Of a stretch of DNA of 64,000 nt, positions 27,198 to 34,861 are shown one piece after another. Made by a program: the position numbers and the translations under genes. The DNA comes from Gammaproteobacteria bacterium. GTDB taxonomy: Bacteria > Pseudomonadota > Gammaproteobacteria > Pseudomonadales > Azotimanducaceae. Position 1 is the stretch's first letter. Every line of letters begins with the position of its first letter. A model generated the notes under the pieces. It saw only the letters and a list, made by a program, of their open reading frames with translations, searched no databases and had not been told where the DNA came from. The DNA lies in contig VXLL01000025.1 of assembly GCA_009841615.1 (NCBI GenBank), positions 95,208 through 159,207 on the forward strand, written 5' to 3'.

Positions 27198-28985
27198 TCA
27201 TAGGAACGTTCGAATTTCTTCTAGTTGTTCGTCGGTCAAGTATCTATGTGAATAATTGCCTAAGCCTCTGTCCCGAATTAGATATCGTGCTGCTTCTTGC
27301 TGGTACTTGCGCTGCGGCAGTAAATCTAAGACCTCGTACAACTCTACTTGATCCGTGTTATAGAGTGAGTTTATCACTGATCGGTAGTAGTCGTCCTGAA
27401 AAGACTCTGGTAAATCTGAACCTAGCTCGATTGCTACCGATGATTCGTCTTGCCTTACCAAGGCACTGCCTAGTTCGCTATAGGATCTCTTCTTAGTTTC
27501 ATCGTGATCACGAACTTGTGCCAGCATTTCGGTCGCTCGATCTATGTCGGTCTGGGCTAGTATCCGAATGACTTCGAACTCTAACCCTACCTGACCATCG
27601 GCAATCGTTTGATTCAGTGCCGCACTCATCGCAAGATCCGGATCTGTTTCCACAAGTGAAGGTATTGCAGGCCGTAACAACACTGACTGTAGCGATTCTT
27701 CTTGTAATCCTATCCAGTTAAGCGCTGATCGAGCATCTGTAGCGGCCCATTCTTCGACGAGAGCTCGTCCTAGCTCTTCGACGCCATTAGGGAACTCGTT
27801 CAAAATATCCAATGCATCTTGCACGGACTCCCGAACAATGTGTTGGAAAGCACTTCCACGTATCCATTGAAGAGAAGAACTCGGCAAATACTTGGGAAGG
27901 TTCTGAAACGCTTCGTAAGGAGCGTTTTCAGCCCAAGCATGGCCGATGTTTTGCATTAAATTATCTTTCACATGCAGCGGGCGAATGTCGACTTCGGATA
28001 CTGCTTCAAAAGCAGCTGACGGATCGTTTTTTGCCCACTCGGCTACCACGATGAAAGCACCAGCTTGACGAGCATTTTCGTTTAACTCATTGATTAACTT
28101 GAAAGCATGCTGTGGATCTTCTTGAGCGATCGGTGTAAGAATGGGATCGAGAATCCCACTTGGATAGTCTATCTGGGATATAGATTCCATCGCTTCAGGA
28201 ACAACATCGAAACCTTCACGCGCAACCCATAGTTGGAGGATAGTTCCAAGAGAAATACTCTGCACTTCATCAGAAGTAGCATCTTCCAGAAGAGCGTTCC
28301 AAGCAGATCGTGGATCGTGAGAAGCGCGTGCGATTTGAATCTGTTCGAAAACTTCAGTGCCAATAGACTCGTGTCCGAACTCAAGCGCGAGTTCCTGAAT
28401 GCGATCTTCAGAAAAATCGTCTTGTATTCTTAGAATCGCACCCAACGCGGCGCGTCGATCCGCGCTACCTAGCGTCTTTGCGTGAGCAATCGCAGCATCA
28501 ATGTCCGTTGTTGCCCATTCAAGAAAGATGGCGTTAACAATCGGTCTGCGACGATTCCAAGCGATATCAAACGTGTGTTTCAACGCCTCCAAAGGATCAA
28601 TAACGGCGAAGCGACGGAAGATTTCGATTTGAGTAGTCAGTTTTCGATCATCGGGTTGAATCCGCTTGGATTGTTCAAGTAACGAGGTCACCTGTTGTTG
28701 GTCCGACTTAGACAACATTACTCGAAGAGCTACGGATCTCGTATAGTCGTCCTTTAACGTAGTAAGGCTCTCGAGGTCGCTCGGGAGAGTTGTTGCCTGT
28801 CCTCTGTTAAATTCTGAGACAGATTGGCGTTCTGTTGTTGCCACTTCGTCTGGCGAGGCTGTGGAGGGTCGCTCGTCGTCAGCTGAGAGCAATCCAAAAA
28901 CCCACAGCCCGATTCCAAACAACGCTAAAGGAGCTAACAATCCCACGCAAAACCACGTTAGGACATGGCGGGGATGACCTACCAT
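27198..28985 (-). CDS. Membrane-anchored helical-repeat (solenoid) protein, type B
   Basis: 595 aa. N-terminal anchor TWFCVGLLAPLALFGIGLWV (about residues 10-30), polar linker, then helical repeats. Clear units: FLEWATTDIDAAIAHAKTLG, EWAKNDPSAAFEAVSEV, HAWAENAPYEAFQNLPKYLP, EWAATDARSALNWIGLQEES. Family signature: LAQTDIDRATEMLAQVR, then LVETDPDLAMSAALNQ slightly upstream of it. It ends LTDEQLEEIRTFL. It lies 105 nt upstream of type A in the same direction, a two-gene module that is repeated at 29373-33128. The repeats look like Trp-Ala-Asp variants of TPR/HEAT solenoids rather than classic TPR. Function unknown. Confidence 0.85.
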   Translation of the reverse strand: MVGHPRHVLTWFCVGLLAPLALFGIGLWVFGLLSADDERPSTASPDEVATTERQSVSEFNRGQATTLPSDLESLTTLKDDYTRSVALRVMLSKSDQQQVTSLLEQSKRIQPDDRKLTTQIEIFRRFAVIDPLEALKHTFDIAWNRRRPIVNAIFLEWATTDIDAAIAHAKTLGSADRRAALGAILRIQDDFSEDRIQELALEFGHESIGTEVFEQIQIARASHDPRSAWNALLEDATSDEVQSISLGTILQLWVAREGFDVVPEAMESISQIDYPSGILDPILTPIAQEDPQHAFKLINELNENARQAGAFIVVAEWAKNDPSAAFEAVSEVDIRPLHVKDNLMQNIGHAWAENAPYEAFQNLPKYLPSSSLQWIRGSAFQHIVRESVQDALDILNEFPNGVEELGRALVEEWAATDARSALNWIGLQEESLQSVLLRPAIPSLVETDPDLAMSAALNQTIADGQVGLEFEVIRILAQTDIDRATEMLAQVRDHDETKKRSYSELGSALVRQDESSVAIELGSDLPESFQDDYYRSVINSLYNTDQVELYEVLDLLPQRKYQQEAARYLIRDRGLGNYSHRYLTDEQLEEIRTFL

Positions 28986-29157
28986 AATTGGGTTCGGATC
29001 TTTCTTCTACAGGTGAGAAACTATTTTAACACTGCGTTGACGTTAGTACTGGCGGCCCGCATTGCTCCATGTTAGACGACGAGTCATGTCTCTTACGATG
29101 GATTGCGGTAGCCGCGTCGGCAATGCAGATGGTGCTAGGAGCTAGTGTCGAACAAAC

Positions 29158-29367
29158 GAGGCATCGCTTAGATTGAATCGTTGGGTGATTAGTGGTTCAT
29201 CTGCAAGCATGAAGTTCAACACACAAGAATTCATAGACAATTCGACTCTTAATCGGGGAACCTAGGCTCGAATTTACGAAGACGGATCGTCTTCTAAGGC
29301 GTTTCCTTGTGAAATTAGTACTACTTCAACAGAAGTGAATGAAATTTCCGCGTCGTTTGTAGACTAG
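29158..29367 (+). pseudogene. Truncated hyuB remnant (duplication scar)
   Basis: 70 codons that align with intact hyuB at a constant offset of 5899 nt (29203 to 23304, 29299 to 23400, 29323 to 23424), so with no net insertion or deletion. The encoded remnant reads ASMKFNTQEFIDNSTLNRGT, an in-frame TAG at 29263-29265, then ARIYEDGSSSKAFP and TTSTEVNEIS; hyuB has ASMNFNAPEFVINPIFNGGT, then GARVHKDG and TTSTEVNEIT. A stop follows at 29365. No other part of hyuB or of the small membrane genes is recognisable around it. It sits between two solenoid modules. Confidence 0.9.
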
Positions 29368-29372
29368 GAGAA

Positions 29373-31241
29373 TTAAAGCCCAAGAATGTTTCTTTCTGTT
29401 TCCGTCAGAAACGATTCAATGTGTTCGACCTGTTCGTCGGTGAAGGGGTTATAAGAATTGGCTATTCTCTGCAGGAGTTTTAAAGCTGCTCTTGCTTGAG
29501 CTTCTGGTGTTGGAAGCTTGTCAAGTTGTTCATAAACCACTTGCGGGCGTAATCTCATTGCGAATTCACCGTAAAACTCAACATGTTGGTCTTCTGGTAT
29601 CTCTTCCGTAAACTCGATGACCGAATCAATACTGTTATTTTGATCGAACAACGCTTGTCCGATTCCCGCATATGCAGTGATTCGCCCCGTTCCGTCCCTT
29701 ATTTGTGATAGCAATTCCTTGGCTTTCTTGATATCCTCTCGGGCAATCGCACCGACGATACTCCCTTCCCAACCAGAACCGGAGTCGTCAGTGGGATGCT
29801 CTAGAGCAAGTTTGAACAAGGATGGACCCGTCTCGGCGGTTACACGGTATAAGAGGTATTGGAGTAGGCTAGCGCGAGAATATCCTGAGGGAAGTTCCAA
29901 ACCCGGGTTGTCTAAGAACCAAGTGAATGCTTCTTCTATGTTTCTGTAAGCCCAGTTTTGGAACATGTTAACCATGACGCTCCATCTCGTATTCAGGTCT
30001 GCGATCTCACCTAGATACTCGGGGGCTTTTTCGGGTTCACCCGCAGTCATCGACCATATTCCCTCAACAAGTATCTCCTCTCTATACTCGGCTGGGAACG
30101 TGTCCAACTGGCGCAGCACATCCCCGGGATTTCTGTCGATCCAATTCGAAATCACTGTGTTTACCAAGTGTTCTCCTAAAGGATAGAACTGGATGTCGGA
30201 CACAGCCTTCAGTGCTGAATGTGGGTCCAAGTATGACCATCGGTTCGCCAATTCGAAGACCACCGGTCGACCCGTTTCCCGAAACAGTTGTACCGCATGT
30301 TCGAAGACGACCCCTATGTCTTCTTTGTCCAGTCGACTCAACAATGTATCCCTGATTAAGGTAGTTCTGATTTGACGATCTTGGATGGAGTTAGCTAGTT
30401 CTGCAAACTCAGTGTAGCCGTCGGACTCAATGACTGCTATCGCGATCTGGTGAAGTCTGTTACTCTCATCTTCCCCGATGTTTTCGGCGCTCAGCACTTC
30501 CTCCCATGCTGCTGACAGGTTATCAAGGGGCTTGTCTCTCTCAATCGAGACCAACAGGTCTCTCGCCGTAGAGGAACCGACTCTTAAACGCTCTGCTATC
30601 TGCAACTTCAACGCGTCTGGACGATCCCAGTTAGCACGAACTATTTGCTCAAAAACAGCTGTCGTTCCCTCTCTGCTAAGTGTGGGAACGTGTTGTTCAG
30701 CATAGGTCAGTGCTGAATCTAGGTCGAACAACGACCAATCTCGATAAATCAAAGAAGCTAAATGTTCATACTGAATTTTGGGAAGTGATTCGGCATGCTT
30801 GAGAGCTAGGATCGGATCTAGAGTCGCAAATTTGCGAAGTATTTGAACTCGTGCTGAACGTTGCTTTTCAAAGTTTTCAAGACTGTGTGACTGTTTGAGT
30901 AAATCGACCAATTTCGCAATGTTTGCGTTTTGCAACATGTGGTCAAGCGCAACAGAACCTTCGAGGTAGCTCGTTGGTTCCTCGAAAAGTGAGGCCAGCT
31001 CTAAAGATTGCTCCAATTCAACATTGTTGTCGTTACTCGCGTTACGATCCAGGGGTGGGACAACACTGGGAGTTTTTGATTCGCGATCGTACATACCGTC
31101 GGTTGTCTGAGTAGCCTCATTTGAAAACGGACGGAAGAACACTACAAAGCCAACGCACAGCACTATGGATAGTCCCGTGCCAACTAAAAGTGGAACGAGT
31201 TTAGCTCGTCGTAAAGAGTTATTAATCTCTTTACCAGACAT
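29373..31241 (-). CDS. Membrane-anchored helical-repeat (solenoid) protein, type A'
   Basis: About 622 aa from ATG 31241; a start at 31256 would add five residues. Closest relative is the type A protein: both contain ALTYAEQHVPTLS and EEAFTWFLDNP, EIPEE or EIPEDQHVEFYG, and a C-terminus with LESFLT or IESFLT. Membrane anchor KLVPLLVGTGLSIVLCVGFV at about residues 15-36. Helical repeats fill the rest, for example YRDWSLFDLDSALTYAE and NRWSYLDPHSALKAVSDI. Family signature: REDIKKAKELLSQIRDG, with Ile replacing Val in the QVR motif. Second copy of the A gene; pairs with B' directly upstream. Confidence 0.85.
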   Translation of the reverse strand: MSGKEINNSLRRAKLVPLLVGTGLSIVLCVGFVVFFRPFSNEATQTTDGMYDRESKTPSVVPPLDRNASNDNNVELEQSLELASLFEEPTSYLEGSVALDHMLQNANIAKLVDLLKQSHSLENFEKQRSARVQILRKFATLDPILALKHAESLPKIQYEHLASLIYRDWSLFDLDSALTYAEQHVPTLSREGTTAVFEQIVRANWDRPDALKLQIAERLRVGSSTARDLLVSIERDKPLDNLSAAWEEVLSAENIGEDESNRLHQIAIAVIESDGYTEFAELANSIQDRQIRTTLIRDTLLSRLDKEDIGVVFEHAVQLFRETGRPVVFELANRWSYLDPHSALKAVSDIQFYPLGEHLVNTVISNWIDRNPGDVLRQLDTFPAEYREEILVEGIWSMTAGEPEKAPEYLGEIADLNTRWSVMVNMFQNWAYRNIEEAFTWFLDNPGLELPSGYSRASLLQYLLYRVTAETGPSLFKLALEHPTDDSGSGWEGSIVGAIAREDIKKAKELLSQIRDGTGRITAYAGIGQALFDQNNSIDSVIEFTEEIPEDQHVEFYGEFAMRLRPQVVYEQLDKLPTPEAQARAALKLLQRIANSYNPFTDEQVEHIESFLTETERNILGL

Positions 31242-31328
31242 AGTGCGACCTAACACATCGTCTGAGGACGAGCATGGACTGACTCGTGGACTGCGTCTCG
31301 TTGGGAGCGTAAACTGAGGGTAGTCGCA

Positions 31329-33128
31329 TCATAAGGTTCGATAAGATTCAATTTTTTCCAGCTCCTCGTCCGTGAAGTACCAATGGGTACGACTAAAACT
31401 GTCGAAGCGTGTATCGCGACGGTTATAGTAGGCGGCCGCCTCTCTTTGGTATTTTTGCGGAAGTAGATCAAGGACTTCATACAACGCTACTAGGTCTTGG
31501 TTGTACAGTTCGTTGATGATGGCTCGAAAATATTCGTCCTGTAATGACTCTGGTAATTCTGAGCCTAGTTTGATTGCGGCTAAAGATTCATTTTGGTTTA
31601 CCATAACACGACCGAGTTCAGCACAAGCTCTCGACTTCGTTTCGCCGGCGCGAACTTGAGGCAACATTGCAGTTGCGCGCGGTATGTCGCTCTCTGCCAG
31701 ACTCCGAATGACTTCGTACTCCAGCCCAATCTGACCGTCGGAAATTTTTTGATTCAGTGCAGTACTCAGCGCAAGATCTGGATCTACTTCAACAAGTGCA
31801 GGTATTGTTTCAAGTAATAACATGGGCTGGAGCGTCTCTTCTTGTGCATCAATCCAGTCAAGCGCGGCCGAAGCATCCTCTCTTGCCCATGCCGCAGCGA
31901 GTGCCCCTCCCAAGTCCTCGACACCGTGTTCAATTTCGTTAATGAGCCTTGTTGCGTCTTGAGGAGATTCCTGCACAATCCTTCGCATAGAGTATTCCAG
32001 CACATACTTCCGTGCGTCTCGCGACAAATTCTGCGGTAGGTGCTCAACCGCCTCGTAAGGAGAATCCCTAGCCAAATCCCAGCCTACGTTGGTCAGTAAA
32101 TTTTCTATCACCCATTCGGGATGATTATCCAACTCGGTTACGGCTTTAAGAGCTGCCAAGGGATCAGCGTCCGCCCACGAGAAAAAAACTGAGAAAGTGG
32201 CAGTGCGGCGAACTTCTTCGCCAAACCCGTCGATTAACTCAATTGCATAATGAGGGTCCTCTTGCACGATAGGGATGAGAATCGGATCAAGAAAGAGCCA
32301 TGAAATGTGTATATGAGATATCGATTCCATCGCTTCAACAACAACATCGAAACCTTCACGGTCCACCCATAGTTCGAGAATCGTCTTGAGCGTATCATAT
32401 TGCAAGGTTTCCACGCGACTGTCTTCCAGGATAGCTTTCCAAGCACCTCGGGGATCATCAAATGCACGCATGATTTGACGCTCTTCCAGAATGTCTGCAC
32501 CAAGGGATTCATGTCCGAACTCGAGCGCGAGTTCCGATATGCGATCAGCAGACCAGTCATCTCGCATTCGCAAAATCGCTTCCAATCCCGTGAGTTGATC
32601 GGCACTACCAAGAGTTCGTAGGTGGGAAAGAGCGGCATCTACGTCCGAACTCGCCCATTCAAGAAAGATTGCTTCGACGATTGGAGTGCGACGATTCGAC
32701 GCAAGCTCAGATGTATATTGCATCGCCATCTCAGGAGCTATTTCAGCAAAACGACGGAAAATTTCGATTCGAGTCGTTAATCGTTGGTCGAAGTTTCGAA
32801 GTGCCTTTGATTCTTCAAGTAACGCGATTAACTGTTGTTGATCTGCCAAAGACAGTACTTTTCGGAACGTTGCTGATCTTGCGTAGCCATCCGTAGCGAT
32901 CATCAGGCTCTCGACATCGTTGTTGGGGAGCGACGTATCCAGATTCGGACGAACCGTTGTTCGCGATTGACTCTCTGTGGGAGCAATGTCGTTTGAAGAA
33001 GTTGGATCACCCTTTGGATCACTCGCCACAAGCGATCCATAGACCCACAGGCCAATTCCGAATAACGCCATCGGACCGAGCAATCCTACGCAAAACCAAG
33101 TAATGACGTGGAGGCGACGACCTAGCAA
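31329..33128 (-). CDS. Membrane-anchored helical-repeat (solenoid) protein, type B'
   Basis: 599 aa, close paralogue of type B: shared TWFCVGLL-x-P-x-ALFGIGLWV anchor, FLEWA(S/T)(S/T)D, LALEFGHES, and LA(E/Q)(S/T)DI-x-RAT-x-ML-x-QVR. TTG start at 33128, corresponding to the ATG of type B. Repeat units include SWADADPLAALKAVTELDN, AAWAREDASAALDWIDAQEE and LVEVDPDLALSTALNQKI. It is the promoter-proximal gene of the minus-strand block, transcribed B'-A'-(scar)-B-A. Gap to A' is 87 nt. No lipobox, catalytic motif or recognisable ligand site seen. Confidence 0.85.
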   Translation of the reverse strand: MLGRRLHVITWFCVGLLGPMALFGIGLWVYGSLVASDPKGDPTSSNDIAPTESQSRTTVRPNLDTSLPNNDVESLMIATDGYARSATFRKVLSLADQQQLIALLEESKALRNFDQRLTTRIEIFRRFAEIAPEMAMQYTSELASNRRTPIVEAIFLEWASSDVDAALSHLRTLGSADQLTGLEAILRMRDDWSADRISELALEFGHESLGADILEERQIMRAFDDPRGAWKAILEDSRVETLQYDTLKTILELWVDREGFDVVVEAMESISHIHISWLFLDPILIPIVQEDPHYAIELIDGFGEEVRRTATFSVFFSWADADPLAALKAVTELDNHPEWVIENLLTNVGWDLARDSPYEAVEHLPQNLSRDARKYVLEYSMRRIVQESPQDATRLINEIEHGVEDLGGALAAAWAREDASAALDWIDAQEETLQPMLLLETIPALVEVDPDLALSTALNQKISDGQIGLEYEVIRSLAESDIPRATAMLPQVRAGETKSRACAELGRVMVNQNESLAAIKLGSELPESLQDEYFRAIINELYNQDLVALYEVLDLLPQKYQREAAAYYNRRDTRFDSFSRTHWYFTDEELEKIESYRTL

Positions 33129-33270
33129 TTTTAAATTCGGATGTTACTGCGACAAATACTATTCCTATTTTATATCAAGATCGAAGCAAATACATTAGGA
33201 GTGTCATCACTACTTGATCGGATTGCCGAGCCTCTGGGGTAGGGTATGACGGTCTTGTCATTTGCACAAG

Positions 33271-33590
33271 TGGTGCCCGGGGCCGGAATCGAACCGGCAC
33301 GGAGTTACCTCCGAGGGATTTTCGTACCACTACGACTTTCGTCGTGGATCTATCTGATCGTACGTGGTCTGGACTTTCTCTTCACCTTCCAAGTTGATTT
33401 CGAAAGAAGGGGGAGCCGTCAAGTCTCTACACTTTCAATAGCACAAACCTGCTACCGCTTAGCTCGGGATTGCCACAATCTCACGGATTGAAATTTCCCC
33501 GAATTTGACTCCATTCATAGTAGGTGTCGCCACCAATATGCTCAAATTTTCGGTTAAGTCCCTTGCGTCTACCTATTTCGCCACCCGGGC
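33271..33590 (-). tRNA. tRNA-Leu (UAA), interrupted by a group I intron
   Basis: Exons 33556-33590 and 33271-33322 on the minus strand. Joined, they give an 87-nt tRNA: acceptor GCCCGGG/CCCGGGC with encoded ACCA, anticodon stem AGGGA/TCCCT, loop CTTAAAA (anticodon TAA), a long variable arm CGGAGGTAACTCCG as in tRNA-Leu, and T arm GCCGGTTCGATTCCGGC. The unspliced form cannot pair the anticodon arm; the two halves of the anticodon loop are 233 nt apart. The break lies between U34 and A35. It is divergent from the tRNA-Leu at 33777. Confidence 0.95.
33323..33555 (-). ncRNA. Group I intron (subgroup IC3-like) in tRNA-Leu(UAA)
   Basis: 233 nt, self-splicing ribozyme expected. It follows exon-terminal U and ends in G, as group I introns do. 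Core elements: P4 TCGGG/CCCGA within GGCAATCCCGAGCTAAGC; P5 CAATC/GATTG; P6 around CGGTAGCA/TGCTATTG. P7 is AGAGACTTGACGG (complement of 33416-33428) with 3' partner AAAGTCCAG (complement of 33369-33377). P8 is CCTTC/GAAGG; P9 is capped by a GAAA tetraloop in CCACGACGAAAGTCG. No internal ORF or homing endonuclease. Sequence and insertion point resemble the cyanobacterial and plastid tRNA-Leu intron. Confidence 0.93.
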
Positions 33591-33776
33591 AATGGGCTTT
33601 CGAATCAGGTCAACCTATTTTAAGAAAGGTACATGGTTGATTGATCGAATCAAGTGCAGCTCAAAACTCTAAAATATCGCCATTAGGTAGCACATTTCAA
33701 GCTTACACACAGCATTTCATTGAAACCCTCAAGGTGTCGAATCCTTCGTATAGTTTACGATGAAAAAAGAGTAAGC

Positions 33777-33861
33777 GCCCAGGTGTTGGAACTGGCAGAC
33801 AAGCAGGATTTAGGTTCCTGTGCCTTCGGGCGTGAGGGTTCGACTCCCTCCCTGGGCACCA
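33777..33861 (+). tRNA. tRNA-Leu (UAG)
   Basis: 85 nt, uninterrupted. Acceptor GCCCAGG/CCTGGGC with ACCA encoded, anticodon stem CAGGA/TCCTG, loop TTTAGGT (anticodon TAG), long variable arm TGCCTTCGGGCG, T arm GAGGGTTCGACTCCCTC. Head-to-head with the intron-bearing tRNA-Leu(UAA), with 186 nt of A+T-rich sequence between them that must hold both promoters. Confidence 0.97.
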
Positions 33862-33905
33862 CATCGTACGTTCATTTGTAGATCAGTTCGAGCCACAACT
33901 AAAAA

Positions 33906-34574
33906 GTGCACATCATTTCTCCTGACGAAGTCGATCTGGGAAGTCTGGAGATTTCGGATACAGATCGACTATGTATTGTGGTTGTCCGCGTAAAAGACTA
34001 CACGAGCACACTTTCTAAAGCGGAGAGATCGTATGCAAACGCTGTGAGTGAAGTTCGAAGGAAACAGTATTCTTCAGGTCGGCGTGCGGTACAGTTAGGA
34101 TTGAGCTCCCTAAACGTAATCGATAGTCCCATTCTCTTTGATGATCGTAAGCCTAGTTGGCCAAGCAACATAGTTGGAAGTATAGCCCATTCCCACAGTC
34201 TAGCGGTAGCACTCGTTGGTTTCAAAAGGGACTTTCGTGGGGTGGGAATCGATATTCTTCCTAAACGTGCTGTTTCAGATAGTGTGCGAGAACGAATATT
34301 GCTTGAAGAAGAGCTAAGGTTTGTTTCGGAGGGAGGGTATAGAGACAGACAAACAATGTTTTTTTGTGCTAAAGAAGCCATTTACAAAGCTAGTAATCCA
34401 GAAACAGACGAATTTCTTGGATTTAAGGATGTGTGCGTGCGCGTAAATCAGTCGAGCACCGAATATTCAGCCAAAACTGTATTGCCTAAACGTTCATCGG
34501 ATATGGTCGCCCGCGGCCGAGGTTATGTGTTTTCCATGGAGAGTCATTGGTTTACAGTGTTTCTTATACCGTAG
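33906..34574 (+). CDS. 4'-phosphopantetheinyl transferase (EntD/Sfp-like)
   Basis: 222 aa. Transfers the phosphopantetheine arm from CoA to carrier proteins. GTG start at 33906. Signatures: GSIAHSHSLAVALVG, the Mg-binding GVGIDI (Asp around residue 117), and FFCAKEAIYKASNP with the catalytic Glu and Lys; ERILLEEE lies between. Length is normal for EntD-type enzymes. No NRPS, PKS or carrier protein gene is present in the window, so it may serve fatty-acid ACP or a remote cluster. It follows tRNA-Leu(UAG) by 44 nt. Confidence 0.9.
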   Translation: MHIISPDEVDLGSLEISDTDRLCIVVVRVKDYTSTLSKAERSYANAVSEVRRKQYSSGRRAVQLGLSSLNVIDSPILFDDRKPSWPSNIVGSIAHSHSLAVALVGFKRDFRGVGIDILPKRAVSDSVRERILLEEELRFVSEGGYRDRQTMFFCAKEAIYKASNPETDEFLGFKDVCVRVNQSSTEYSAKTVLPKRSSDMVARGRGYVFSMESHWFTVFLIP

Positions 34575-34861
34575 CGGCGCAGTATCTGAACATTTGAGGA
34601 CACTAGTAAAACTGACTTGTGTTTCTCACGATTTCAGTTCCAAATTCACTCGTGGCCTTTTGATAGGCAAATCTGGTAATTACTCGTAAGTGGATTCACA
34701 CGAGGTTTCTTCTTCGACTATACACTAGCAAATTGAGAAATCGAATGAAAGCCTTGCCACTAGTTGAATGCGAACAGACAAAGTTCGCCATCGGTTGAAA
34801 CTTTTTGGTTTGATAGAGCATCTACTTCGTTTTCCATCGGGATTTTCACTAGGAGAGATAT

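Noticed and set aside
33246..33491. Plus-strand open frame (81 aa) with VPGAGIEPARSYLRGIF-type sequence.
   Set aside because: It is a translation of the complementary strand of tRNA-Leu and its intron, a common false gene.
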